DNA of 64,000 bases from Dactylorhiza incarnata (taxonomy: Eukaryota > Streptophyta > Magnoliopsida > Asparagales > Orchidaceae), in NCBI GenBank assembly GCA_033032865.1, contig JAWHQI010000075.1:1488001-1552000 (forward strand). The letters run 5' to 3'. The notes below the pieces were generated by a model. It saw only the letters and a program-made list of their open reading frames with translations. It searched no databases and was not told the origin of the DNA. This document shows positions 43,825 to 54,247 of the stretch, in pieces (position 1 is the first letter of the stretch; the number at the start of each line of letters is the position of its first letter). The position numbers were made by a program, and so were the translations under genes.

Positions 43825-45453
43825 TGTAAGACCCCATTTTTTTTCAAAAACACGGGTCTTATGCCCAGAACTGCCGCTTTATGGTGACACCATCACACGG
43901 GAAGGTCGCCACTACAAAGCGCCGATCCTGCCTGCCATATCGATCACAGAAGAAGAAAAGTATAAACGAACAATAGAAGTTTAAGTCCACAAATCACATG
44001 CTATATATAATAAATGTCCACATGATATAACTGAAATAACAATGTTACAATAATAAAGGGCACATGCCCTGTACATCATGTCTTCACTACAAGATCACTC
44101 GCGGAAGCTAACTACTAATCACTCACTGATCCTAAAACTTGTGCTCCTATACTAGACTGGCCCGCCTCCATCTGCATCGACCTCTAGTGTTGTTGCATCT
44201 CCTCGGTCCCCTAAAATAATATGGTCCACCGACCGTTAGTCAAAAAGACTAAGCCTTATGTTCCTCACCCCACCACCAATGGCTCCTAGGCACCGTGTGG
44301 GAGGATGAAGCGGAGGACAACAAGGGGTTTGTTACAAAGAGCAGATGATGGTGAATCTAACTACGGAAAGTTCTACTACTACACATGTGTATATAGATAA
44401 TTGAAGTAGTAATAGAGCATGGTAAAGAACAAGTAAAGAACAGTAAGTAAAGACAAGTATATAATATAAAAGTAACCATTGATTTATAGGAATGCCCATA
44501 CAAACCTATAGACCAATCATTTAGCAGGGCCTATCGTATAAAAAGTCTCATAACCAATTTATACGATAGGGGTAGAGGTTGAAATGCAATGTTTATGCCA
44601 TGACACGCAGAGTTATGCAGTTTATGCTATGTTCATTCAAGTGCAACTCACACACTTCAACTATATGCGCACAGACCTTTAGTTCCCCCTTTTTGGAGCT
44701 AGCAAGACTCCCGGGATACTCCCGTAGTGGAAAACGGAAGAGGTGGATTGGGCCTCGCCCACCTCTAGGTTGGTATTCACACTACCTAACCTAGACCTAT
44801 CGTACGCCTCAACGCAAAACTGCGGAGCATCTGCGTCTCTTACTGGCTGGACCACCAGACTTTTATGGCTAAGTGCAAATTCCACACTTGCCGAGTCAAC
44901 GTATTGACGTCGGTGTGAACGACCGTCTAATACCGAAGACCCACCACCTTCATGCACATGCAAACATGTTCTACTATATCCCGAGCCATAAACTCCCTGG
45001 CCTAATCTGCCCGTCATCATAACCTTCTGGGCCAACGACTCGCCGGACCAACCCGTCCGTACCAACTAGCATTACTGAGTCACAAGCTCACCGGACTAAC
45101 TAGTCCTCTACTTCAATCACCGAGCCTACCGCTCGTACAACCAAACCAACTAACCTCCCGTAACTACGGGGTATGGGTGTGCGCATTATTAAGTTAATCT
45201 TGTACATCAACTTATTCCTACAATTTATGGGTAATCTTAGACTTCCCGAGGATTACCCTGTAAGGAGATCGCTACGGTACTAAGAACTATAATGGGATGA
45301 CACCTCAAAGTTCCCTTTCTTAAGACACTTAGTGTTGTTGGTATCTACCCATAAGATTACCCCTCTTAACAATTCACTTGAATTACTCTACAAATTTTAT
45401 GACCTTCTAAGGGGAAAGACGATCTTTCGTCGGTCCCGGACACCACCTTACCC
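43825..45453. repeat. Unclassified LTR-like repeat
   Basis: It starts TGTAAGACCCCATTTT in the Tekay-like LTR and ends where the CACTA terminus begins. It is non-coding on inspection; a 128-codon minus-strand frame (44679-45065) has no recognisable domain. Near its right end it carries SB1-like sequence (45234-45330), otherwise seen only inside N1 and N2. A palindromic pair, CCTATCGTATAAA and TTTATACGATAGG, lies at 44530-44572. TGTAAGACCCC suggests a gypsy LTR, but no primer site or partner LTR was found. Confidence 0.45.
45234..45330. other. SB1-like structured block in the unclassified repeat
   Basis: Shares ACTTCCCGAGG, GGTACTA, ATGGGATGA and CCCTTTC in the same order and spacing as N1. 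Over a 45-base core there are no gaps relative to N1. The stem is GAACT/AGTTC-type where N1 has GGTGAT/ATCACC, so pairing is kept with different bases. Confidence 0.65.
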
Positions 45454-45600
45454 CACTACAACATTTTAGTTCTATGACAACATTTTTTTGCGGCGTTTTA
45501 AAAAACGTCGCGGTAGAGTTTTGATTTTTGCAGCGTGTTTATAAAAGCGTCATGATAGAGTGTATTATTGGCATCAGTTTTGATAAAAATGTAGCTATAG
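45454..45600 (+). repeat. CACTA terminal inverted repeat and subterminal repeats
   Basis: CACTACAACA end plus three units, each an inverted pair around an A/T spacer (CGGCGTTTT/AAAACGTCG, and decayed versions). These are the usual transposase-binding arrangement in this superfamily. Confidence 0.8.
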
Positions 45601-45609
45601 CTCGAAAAT

Positions 45610-45915
45610 TTAATTAAAAAGAAATATAGCGCTCATTAAAGCGCTATCCCTCGCGCGAGCTGCCCTAAATATTGTTTGCGCGCGGAAGCTTGTTCTTGAA
45701 GGCAGAAGAGTCTCCACATCCTCCATTTGCATATCGTCTTCTCCCTCAATCTCGCTGGTGAAGCTATGTGGCAGGCCATTCTCTTCTAAACACGGCTTTA
45801 GGTGCTTTTCACGTCTCCTCTTTCTCGGCCGCTCGGACTCCTCTCCGCTATGCCTATTCGACGCTCGGCATCCTCCTCCAATAGGATCTTCACCGAAGGT
45901 ACCTCCGCTCAACAT
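45610..45915 (-). pseudogene. Possible captured exon, unknown gene
   Basis: A 101-codon minus-strand frame with protein-like composition: a basic run (SERPRKRRREKHLKP) followed by an acidic one (SEIEGEDDMQMEDVETL). I do not recognise it. It sits directly inside the CACTA subterminal region, where captured gene pieces are common. It could also be chance; a plus-strand frame overlaps it (45802-46047). Confidence 0.25.
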
Positions 45916-46189
45916 ATTCCTCCTCTGATCAACTTACCCACGATTTCTCTTTCTCTGTTCCAACGGAGCATAACATCCGCTTGTTTTCGACCCTCACTCT
46001 CCATCCTGAAAAGATCTGTAAGTTGGGAAGAATTAATCAACTACTAATGCTTTTTTGTTGATTTCTACCATTAATCTACCTCCTGAAAAGTCCAGGAAGT
46101 ACAATGATGTTTTTTTGCGCCCTTTCGTTCGTTCATTCACTCATGCGGCCACCGTCTCCACCTTCCAGGTCTTAGTACCGTTCGTTACA

Positions 46190-46376
46190 TGCTATACTTG
46201 CGGCGAATCTGGCTACATGGCTAAAGAATGCTACAACATCGGCAGTGGCGGTGGAGCAAGGTTTAGGGTGGTGGTATGGTGGTAGTGGCGGCGGAGGCGG
46301 TGGTGGCGGTGGGGGGAATGCAACAACTGCGGCGAGAGGGCATTTTGCCAGGGAGTGCCCTGCTCCGAAACACTAG
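46190..46376 (+). pseudogene. Captured C-terminus of a CCHC zinc-knuckle glycine-rich (cold-shock-domain type) protein
   Basis: The piece encodes CYTCGESGYMAKEC, then a Gly-rich codon stretch, then CNNCGERG-HFARECP-type sequence and a stop (46374-46376). Two CCHC knuckles separated by Gly-rich sequence at the C-terminus are the hallmark of plant cold-shock-domain/GRP2 proteins, which bind RNA. The conserved His of the first knuckle is Tyr. The Gly-rich part has shifted frame, and two bases are missing in the second knuckle. Sequence after the stop resembles a 3' UTR. A fragment carried by the transposon is the best reading. Confidence 0.65.
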
Positions 46377-46915
46377 ACAGGCGTGCCTTAATCTCCATGG
46401 TACTCTGCTTATTGTTCCATAAGCCTATTTTGCAGTTTTATGGTCTCAGATGTTCTAAACGTGTGTTGCTCCTTTTGTTTTCAAAAGCTTCTTGTGATGG
46501 CCTGAAAGGTCATGTATATGCAATTATTTTCCTATAATGTGGTTTGGTTTGGGTTAATTTGTCAGCCGCACTCATTATGTTTTGCTCGAAAATTGGCACA
46601 AATGATGCCTGAAACATGTTAAAAACCTATTTGGTCTTGGCCTTTATTATTTGTTTCTGCCCTTTGATTTTTTGTACAATGCATTTATTAATGGGGTTTA
46701 TGAGCATGCATATTTTTGCTTTTGATTTTTTTTTGTGTGTTAACCTGCTTTTGATTGGTGTTTTCAACCACTCATATTCGTTCATTTTGATAATAGTTGC
46801 TGTCTGGTATTTTTTGTCTGAGTAGTTTATCTTATTTAACACATGAATCATTGACTATGCTTGATATATGTGTAGTTACATGATGGATAAATGTTTATGT
46901 GAAATATATCTGTAG

Positions 46916-46977
46916 ACTAGAATCATGAAGGAGCATGAGCATCTGATTGAGGTCTCATACTTGCAGTACTCCAACAG
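46916..46977 (+). pseudogene. Exon-like segment, gene unknown
   Basis: TCTGTAG acceptor, an open 62-base stretch (reads MKEHEHLIEVSYLQYSN), then a CAG-GTAATA donor. The parent gene is not recognised. Low confidence, but its context is captured exons. Confidence 0.3.
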
Positions 46978-47013
46978 GTAATAACAGTTTGGATATCCTT
47001 TCTTTGGCCCATA

Positions 47014-47018
47014 CTTTT
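47014..47018. other. Target-site duplication CTTTT (left)
   Basis: The same five bases follow the element at 53359-53363. Confidence 0.92.
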
Positions 47019-48108
47019 TGTTAAAAATTTTGATGAACCGTTTAGGAGTAAGCAGGAGTTGCATCAACTGAGTTATAGCCAAACAACCACAATGCCACAC
47101 AGCAACATAATAGTCTTTATTGAATTACAAAAGTTCATTACATTTCGAGACATACATGGAGAGACATGATTCATAAGAATCACGAAGGAGAGAAGGACAA
47201 GAAACACATAAAAAACACAAATCTGGCGACCTGACAAAGCAGAGACCGTACAGACCGCTGCCCTCCAGAGACTGCCCGGCTTGTCCTGAAAGCACATGAA
47301 CAGAATACATGCAAGATGACCTGCACTGCATGACCGCCAACTCAGACCGCACGAACTGGAGCTTATTGAACTAAACAGAGAACAGAAGTTGTCGCAAAAC
47401 CGCAACTCAGATTGCCTAACCACAGAAGGTCGCCTGATCGCTGAGCTCGCTGCGAAAAGCACAAGAACAACATAAACCAGTCTGCATACAAGCCGCTGCC
47501 GAACTGTTTATTCAAGCCACTGGGAAATCACCAAGGAAGGAGACCGCAATCTGCTGACCGCAAACCTGTGAACACAACAAATAGTCAACTCGCTTCCGAG
47601 ACCTTCCGACCTCAAAGTTGAGACCGCATAAAACAACCCAGGCTCTAGTTCTTACAGTTCTCGTTGTTAATGACGGGCCCTGCACCCCTATTTATAGGCG
47701 AGAGGACAGATGTCGTCACCGCCGCAATAGAGGTACAGTCACCACCCATCAGATCGCGAGAGGTCTCACAGAGCAGACCGTGCGATCACACCACTTGGAC
47801 AACACCCTGTCCAAGACCGCAAATCAGCAGCAGACTGCACACAAGCCGCACGGACACAGATCACTCCTTCCTTAGACTGCCTAGAGCAAACCAAGAACAT
47901 CTGGCTGACTCCAAACAAGTCGCCAGATCAACCTGCATAAGCCGGCCAGTCATAGCGGTTACTTAAGAACAGACCGACCGGTTTGAACAAACTGACCAAT
48001 CACAGAAGACCGCCAGAGCTAGACCGGCAGAGCACCAACATAGAGATCGCGCGGTGACCAATATACAGACCACTAGCCAACTTCCACTTCACTTCAATAA
48101 TTTCAACA
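47019..48108 (-). repeat. 3' LTR of the copia element (1090 bp)
   Basis: Ends TGTTAAAAATTTT and TTTCAACA on the plus strand. U3 holds many AGACCGC words (47540-48075). TATA complement CTATTTATAGG is at 47689-47699. The polypurine complement CTCCCCTTCAAG follows at 48109. Confidence 0.9.
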
Positions 48109-48923
48109 CTCCCCTTCAAGTGGGAAGTGGAAACCAGCCCGAGTAAACTCCGCAATCGAGTTAACGGTCCCTTTGCCAGCGGCTTTGTGAAGATGTCGGC
48201 AATATTGTCCACACTCCAAACATGCTCGACCATAAGAGATCCTCCCAACACCTTCTCACGAATGAAATGGTGCTCAATCTCAATATGCTTGGTCCTCGCA
48301 TGACAGACTGGATTATTAACCAACTTGAGAGCACTCTCATTGTCCACACGTAGCATAGTGGGACCTCAAACCTCCTCATGAATGTACTCCACCAACCTCC
48401 TGAGCCAAACGACATCCTGAGCTGCCAAGGCCGAAGCTTTGTATTCCGCTTCTGTGGTAGATACAAACATCGAGTCCTACTTTTTGTTGCACCAAGAAAT
48501 AGCTGTGGGGCCTGCCATAAAGACATAACCAGACGTTGATCTCCGATCATCCACGTCTCCCCCATAATCAGCATCCATGAATCCATGCAACTCCAAGCTT
48601 GACCCTCTCTTATGTAGGAGACCCAGATCAGAGGTCGACTTCACATACTTCAAAATTCCTTTTGCCTCCATAAGATGAGGCTTCCGTGATTCCGCCATGT
48701 ATCGACTCACCTTGCCAACTGCATAAGCAATATCTGGCCTCGTGATGGTCAAGTAGATCAAGCTCCCAACAAGAGCTCGGAACACCAACGGTTCAGGTAG
48801 AACTCTCCCCTCATCCTTCCGAAGTTTATGATGCTGTTCCAGAGGTATAGAGCTGCTCTTCCCTTCCTCCATGCCGAATCGTTGAACGATCCGCTCCGCA
48901 TATCCAGCCTGAGAAACAAACAC
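48000..48923 (-). pseudogene. pol: Copia RNase H and RT C-terminal part
   Basis: Segments: FVSQAGYAERIVQRFGME, TRPDIAYAVGKVSRYMAESR, HGFMDADYGGDVDDRRSTSG, then TEAEYKASALAAQDVVWLRR, VDNESALKLVNNP, RTKHIEIEHHFIREKV and ADIFTKPLAKG. The RNase H acidic residues (DADYGG, TEAEY, VDNESA) are all there. Stops at 48477-48479 (after SWCNKK) and 48357-48359 interrupt it; the first fits CAG to TAG. The frame runs to or past 48109 and slightly into the LTR. Confidence 0.85.
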
Positions 48924-49697
48924 TCCGCTCTATCGCCTCTAAACTTCGAGTCCAAGGATATGGTGGAGCTCACCTAGATCCTTCATCTTAGATCTGATAG
49001 CAAGCTCAGCTCTCAGCCTTGCTACTACCTCCTTCGAGTTCCCGGTGACGATCATGTCATCCACATACAGCAGAACAATAACCCGAAGCACCCCCTCCTT
49101 CTTGACGAACAAGCTAGAATCAGAGTCTGAAGTAAAGAACCCGCAGAATAGAAGATACTCTGTGATCTTCCCATACCACGCCCGAGGCGCTTACTTCAAC
49201 CCATACAGGGATTTCTTCAGTTTGCAGACGTAGTCCGGACAATCCTCTGAGATGAAGCCCGGCGGTTGGATCATGAAGATATCCTTGTCAATCTCTCCAT
49301 ATAAGAAAGCATTCTTCACGTCGAGCTGCCAAATCTCCCATCCACTGGATGCCGCCAAAGCAATAACAAATCGAACAGAAGTCATCTTTGCCACTGGACT
49401 GAATTTCTCATCATAATCTTCTCCGTACTGCTGTGAGAACCCGCGAGCCACAAGGCGAGCCTTGTTTTGCTCGATCGTGCCGTCATATTTCTTCTTGAGC
49501 TTATAGACCCACTTGCATGTCACAGGGGTAATGCCATTGGGCCTGGGCACTAGAAACCAAGTCTCATTCTTCTTGAGAGCGTCCATCTCCTCCTGCATAG
49601 CAATGTCCCACTGCTTCACGCCTTTGGCCTTCTCAAAGCTCGGCGGCTCCCGCTCATCCAAGGGACCAGCAAAGAAACATGAGACAAAGCTCACCAT
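48924..49697 (-). pseudogene. pol: Copia reverse transcriptase
   Basis: Starts with WDIAMQEEMDALKKNETWFL and CKWVYKLKKKYDGTIEQNKA. It continues through LDVKNAFLYGEIDKDIFMIQ and PPGF to YVCKLKKSLYGLK, where a TAA (49188-49190) replaces the CAA of the LYGLKQAPR motif. Downstream, LYVDDMIVTGN carries the two catalytic aspartates (about 49045-49080). Two further stops (about 48932-48943) lie before the next open part. Otherwise the domain reads as a complete RT. Confidence 0.85.
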
Positions 49698-49712
49698 GGT
49701 TCCTCCTGTGTA

Positions 49713-50579
49713 TCAATCTGGTGGCTTGATAGTCCACTTCGACCACCTAAGAGGTTGCACCTGACTAACCACCTCCTCAGTTGCTTCTTCTGTGCTAGCT
49801 CCTCTTCCAAGCGAACTTGGAGCATCGATCCCCCTTCTTCCAGAACCTGAAGCCTCTATCTCTGAGCTTGACACAGTTGGAGCTCCTGGTGAAACAAGCA
49901 ACTCCACTTGAAGATTTCCCGCAGCATTCTCTTTTTCATCAACCCTGCTCTCCGGTTGTTCAACTCCTGAACTCCCCTTGTAGGAAGTCACCTCATCGAA
50001 CACTACATCCCGAGATACCATTGATCTCCGTGTCTCAGGATCCATGCATCTCCATCCCTTCTTCCGCTCATCATATCTAACAAAGACTAGCCTCCTTGCT
50101 TTCGCATCTAGCTTTGTCCGAAGAGCATCAGGGATATGCACATAACAGGTTGACCCGAACACCCGAAAGTGTGCAACACTTAGATTCTCCTTGAACATCT
50201 GTTCGTGAGGGGTCTTCATGTTGATAGGACTTAGAGGTATCCTGTTGATGATGTATGCCGCACAAGACATTCCCTCTGCCCAAAAGGACTTTGGGATACT
50301 CATGGCATGAAGCCAGCATTTGCAGGTTTTCGTCAGATGATGGATCTTCCGCTCTGCAATGCCATTTTGTTGTGGAGTATGAGCGCAAGTGAGCTCTCTC
50401 CGGACGCTGTGCTTCCTGCAAAAACTTGAAAACTCACCAGAGGTGAATTCCCCACCATTGTCAATTCTCAAATTTTTCACCCGCAGGCCTAACCGACCTT
50501 CCACCAGCTCCTTGAACTCAACGAACTTCGCAAAAGCTTCCGACTTCTCTTTCAGAAAATAAACCCAGACATATCTGGT
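49713..50579 (-). pseudogene. pol: Copia integrase core (C-terminal part) and linker
   Basis: In the same frame as the upstream part but after a TAG at 50580-50582. It contains YVWVYFLKEKSEAF, LRIDNGGEFTSGEF (second catalytic Asp), TPQQNGIAERK (catalytic Glu) and the LTKTCKCWLHAM, FWAEGMSCAAYIINRIP and VFGSTCYVHIP segments. It then runs through a Ser/Glu-rich linker to KPPD, where TGA (49710-49712) replaces a likely CGA. Integrase inserts the cDNA. Confidence 0.85.
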
Positions 50580-51671
50580 CTAATCGTCGATCAACACCAA
50601 CATATATCTGTTGCCTCCAAGGCTTGGGGTGGCAGTCGGTCCCATCAAATCACCGTGAATGCACTCCAACAACGCTTTGCACCTTGTTTGCGATTTATCA
50701 AATGGAAGTCGATGAGACTTACCAAACTGACATCCCGCATAAACATGACCGTCTCCATAGGAGGACAAGCTAGGCAAGCCCTTGACAAGGCCCCTTACCG
50801 CCATAGCCTTCAATTTGTCCATGCCAACATGCCCCAACCTTTCATGCCAGATAGTCGCGCTATCATTGGTCCTCATCTTGCCAACATAGGTACTTGTCGA
50901 TAAAACGAACAAGTCCTTTACCCGCTTTCCAATATGAATTACATCTCCCTTTATCTCCGGTTGAGTTTTAAGAAACTTCACTTCTGTTGGGCCAAACAAA
51001 ACGTGATAACCAGCATCGACCGCATTGGTCACAGAGAAGAGATTCTTCTTCATACCCGGCACGTAATAAACACTCCTCAATGTGAGTGGACCCTTATCAC
51101 TGCTCAGAGAGACAACACCTTCTTGTTCTACTTCATGAATAGAATTATCAGCCGTAATGATTGCATTGTTACCTGAGTAAGGCGCCAAAGAAGAGAACTT
51201 TGATTCATCCCCAGTGAGGTGATGCCCATACCCTGAATCCACGATCCAATCCTCTTCGAAGTTGATGGCAGCCAAGGCCTTAATGGGCATCGCCGTCATA
51301 TTGGCCGCAAAGGCTCCTCCCCATCCAACTTCATCAGACTTTGGCTTCTCCTTCTCCGTTGCATGTCCCGACTGAAGATTAACCCGACAATTCTTCTTGA
51401 AGTGGCCGGTCTTATTGCACCTGAAACACCTTGGTCCCTCTCCCTTCTTCTTCCCATCAGACTTAGGAGCATAACCCCTATCTTGCTGACCTGAAGTAGA
51501 GGGTCCATCATGACATGGCTTCTTCTTCTCCCACTTCTTCTTCTTCTTCTTCCCATAGAACAACACATCTCTATCTCCCCAGAGATAGAAGTCCCCGCCA
51601 TCTGTCTTGCCAAACTTTCCTGCGAAGCAAGTAAGTTTTCTAGCTCCAAAAGAGATGGCTGATTTTCCCAA
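50580..51671 (-). pseudogene. pol: Copia gag C-terminus, protease, integrase N-terminus
   Basis: The zinc knuckle CFRCNKTGHFKKNC (CX2CX4HX4C) is intact. The protease active site reads DWIVDSGYGHHLTG (DSG, usually followed by Cys or Ala). The pre-integrase segment IWHERLGHVGMDKLKAM follows. The HHCC motif has YAGCQFGK where CxxC is expected, so one zinc ligand is lost. The first integrase Asp lies in ECIHGDLMGP. The frame stops right after VLIDD (TAG 50580-50582) and resumes in frame. The Met at 51671 is not a real start; the frame joins gag by a shift near 51605-51620. Confidence 0.85.
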
Positions 51672-52192
51672 CCCTGAACTGACATCACGAAGGCAAGATA
51701 CTCCTTTCGCAGCCCGCGGATGATATGCCTCTTCAGTTTTGCCTCCGAGATGGGCTCATCAGGGTCCAATGTAGAAATCTCTGTTGTGAGGTTCTTCATC
51801 TTGAGAAAGAAAGTAGAGATGGAAAGATCACCTTGAGAGGCCTTCGCCAACTTATTTTCAAGAAACTGTAGCCGAGCTACATTCTTCTTATTGAACAGCC
51901 CATCCAAAGACGTCCAAATCTCAGCAGCAAATTTACATCCAATGATGTGATCGAAAAGCTCTGGTGAGATAGCCCTCTTGAGTGTGAACTCTGCCTTTGC
52001 ATTAGTCCTCCTCCAAAGTCTCACCTCTGCCATATTTTCTCCTGCTAGATGAACTACTTGTGTGTCTTCTCCTCCAACTATCTCCCATAGATCCTCTCCA
52101 AGCAAGTAACTCTCCATACACGACTTCCACTTCTTGTAGTTAGTCGATGTGAGGAGTTCAATACCAAGCCCTCTTGCGTATCCAGCTTCCAT
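51605..52192 (-). pseudogene. gag: Copia gag (UBN2-type), frameshifted
   Basis: I prefer the Met at 52192 (MEAGYARGLGIELLTSTNYK), because it follows the primer site by about 80 bases and fits the family; an in-frame upstream Met lies at 52246. Domain features: TNYKKWKSCMESYLLGEDLW, LKRAISPELFDHIIGCKFA, EIWTSLDGLF and LKMKNLTTEISTLDPDEPIS. The frame is lost near 51605-51620, before the knuckle. Gag would form particles. Confidence 0.8.
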
Positions 52193-52270
52193 GGCAAACA
52201 ATGTGGTTTCTTCTTCACAAAGACGATGGCAACTCAAGTTGAACACTGCTTATCCACTCCAACAACCTAC

Positions 52271-52281
52271 CTCTGATACCA
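52271..52281 (-). promoter_or_regulatory. Primer binding site of the copia element
   Basis: CTCTGATACCA is the complement of TGGTATCAGAG, the initiator tRNA-Met primer site. It touches the LTR at 52282. Confidence 0.9.
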
Positions 52282-53358
52282 TGTTAAAATTTTTGATGAA
52301 CCGATTAGGAGTAAGCAGGAGTTGCATCAACTGAGTTATAGCCAAACAACCAAAATGCCACAGAGCAACACAATAGTCTTTATTGAATCACAAAAATTCA
52401 TTACATTTCGAGACATACATGACGAGACATGATTCATAAGAATCACGAAGGAGAGAAGGACAAAAATCAAATCTGGCGACCTGACAAAGCAGAGACCGCA
52501 CAGACCGCTGCACTCCAGAGACCGCCCGGCTTGTCCCGAGACCATACGAACACAATACAGGCAAGATGACCTGCACTGCAAGACCGCCACCTCAGACCGC
52601 ATGAACTGGAGCTTATTGAACTGAACAGAGAACAGAAGTTGTCGCCAAACCGCAACTCAGATCGCCTAACCACATAAGGTCGCCTGATCGCTGAGCTCGC
52701 TGCGAACAACACAAGAACAACATAAACCAGTCCGCAGACAAGCTGCTACCGAACTGTTTATTTAAGCCACTGGGAAATCACCAAGGAAGGAGACCGCAAT
52801 CTGCTGACTGCAAACCTGCGAACACAACAAATAGTCAACTCACTTCTGAGATCGCCCAACCTCAAATTTGAGACCACACAAAACAACCCAGGCTCTAGTT
52901 CTTACAGTTCTCATTGTTAATGACGGGCCCTGCACCCCTATTTATAGGCAAGAGGACGGATGTCATCACCGCAGCAAGAGAGGTACAGTCACCACCCATC
53001 AGATCGCGAGCGGTCTCATAGAGTAGACTGCGCGATCACACCACTTGGACAATACCCTGTCCAAAACCGCAAATCAGCAGCAGACCACACACAAGCCGTG
53101 CGGACACAAATCACTCCTTCCTTAGACCGCCTAGAGCAAACCAAGAACATCTGGCTGACTCCAGATAAGTCGCCAGATCAACCTGCATAAGCCGCCCAGT
53201 CACAGCGGTTACTTAAGAAGAGACCGCCCGGTTTGAACAAACTGACCAATCACAAAAGACCGCCAGAGCCAGACCGGCAGAGCACCAGCACAGAGACCGC
53301 ACGGTCACCAATATACAGACCGCCGGCCGACTTCAACATCACTTCAATAATTTCAACA
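52282..53358 (-). repeat. 5' LTR of the copia element (1077 bp)
   Basis: Same ends as the 3' LTR, with small indels relative to it. TATA complement CTATTTATAGG is at 52939-52949. AGACCGC words are frequent from 52790 to 53335. Confidence 0.9.
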
Positions 53359-53409
53359 CTTTTAGTTGCCATTTTTTATTTGCTAGACATTAACATCTTC
53401 ACTACACAG

Positions 53410-53480
53410 GGTGTATCTTTGCCATTTGTAATTATGATTACCTCCTCTTCTCCATGTGAAATTACCAAAATCATGTGACA
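53410..53480 (+). pseudogene. Exon-like segment, gene unknown
   Basis: CTACACAG acceptor, a 71-base segment (one frame reads GVSLPFVIMITSSSPCEITK before a stop), then the consensus donor GTGAGT. The parent gene is not recognised. Confidence 0.3.
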
Positions 53481-53689
53481 GTGAGTGGGCTGATCGAATG
53501 TTATTTCCTCCACATCGGCTCATGTGCATCTCTTGAAGCTCTCCTATTTCTGGATTAAAAAGTGCAAGAGGACAATCATGGGTATAATGGTTGATAGATA
53601 AGAATTGTGTTCTCCATGTTATGCTTAGATTAATTTTGTTTTAATTTGGCGAGAGCCTGTGGAACTATTACTCTTGTCATGGTTATCTA

Positions 53690-53910
53690 GGCCCTGTTTG
53701 GCGGGGCTGATCCGTGGCAGTATGACAGACCGCACCGCTCGGCCGCATCCCTGCATCGTTTGGCGGGGCCACGGTCGGGCTGCGGGGATCAACCCCGCCA
53801 CTGAAAAATTTGAGAAACGGGCGGATTTCATCTGTGCCGCACCTCCCTCGGTGGCAGCCAGGCAGCGCAGATTAAATCCACCCTGCTCGACCTCGTCGCC
53901 AAACTGGCCC
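53690..53910. mobile_element. MITE, PIF/Harbinger-like (221 bp)
   Basis: Terminal inverted repeats GGCCCTGTTTGGCG (53690) and CGCCAAACTGGCCC (53897-53910) pair with two mismatches. The flanking triplets CTA (53687-53689) and TTA (53911-53913) are a near TWA-type duplication. GC-rich and non-coding. A hAT MITE would need an 8 bp duplication, which is not seen. Confidence 0.75.
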
Positions 53911-53925
53911 TTAATCTACTTTGGT

Positions 53926-53986
53926 AACTGTGTGGATTGCTAGAAACAAATATAAGCTTGTGTGGATTGCTAGAAACATATATACG
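53926..53986. repeat. Tandem duplication of about 31 bp
   Basis: TGTGTGGATTGCTAGAAACA occurs at about 53930 and again at 53960, with AATATAAGCT or TATATACGC following. It is next to the MITE and has no coding content. Confidence 0.7.
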
Positions 53987-54247
53987 CAATACTAGATCAT
54001 GTCGCAACAATTTGTTTCACTATATTTTAGGCTCCATCAAAAATACAATACCCAAAAGTATACTGCATATGATCAACTGAGCCATGATAATCTACTTTGA
54101 GAAGGCTACTACAATTAAGTGTTCAGTGACTTCAGTTTTAGTATACATTAGCTATGGTTGAATTGGCAGGGTTTGTTTAATGCTTTCAAAATGCACATAA
54201 AATATCATTGGGTTGATTTATTGGTTGCACTTATTTTTTCTTTATCG

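Larger units (their letters stand above)
47019..53358 (-). mobile_element. Full-length Ty1/copia element (6340 bp), inactivated
   Basis: Perfect CTTTT duplications, LTRs at 47019-48108 and 52282-53358, a Met-type primer site and a polypurine tract bracket one gag-pol region on the minus strand, in copia order (gag, protease, integrase, RT, RNase H). The LTRs are closely similar, yet pol has at least seven in-frame stops and a gag frameshift. Inserted in the CACTA interior. Confidence 0.92.

Noticed and set aside
44679..45065. 128-codon minus-strand frame in the unclassified repeat
   Set aside because: No domain, no similarity I recognise, and a composition consistent with chance in GC-richer repeat DNA.
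46355..46825. Small plus-strand frames after the zinc-knuckle piece
   Set aside because: They are hydrophobic chance frames in AT-rich sequence that looks like a 3' UTR and intron; no start context or domain.
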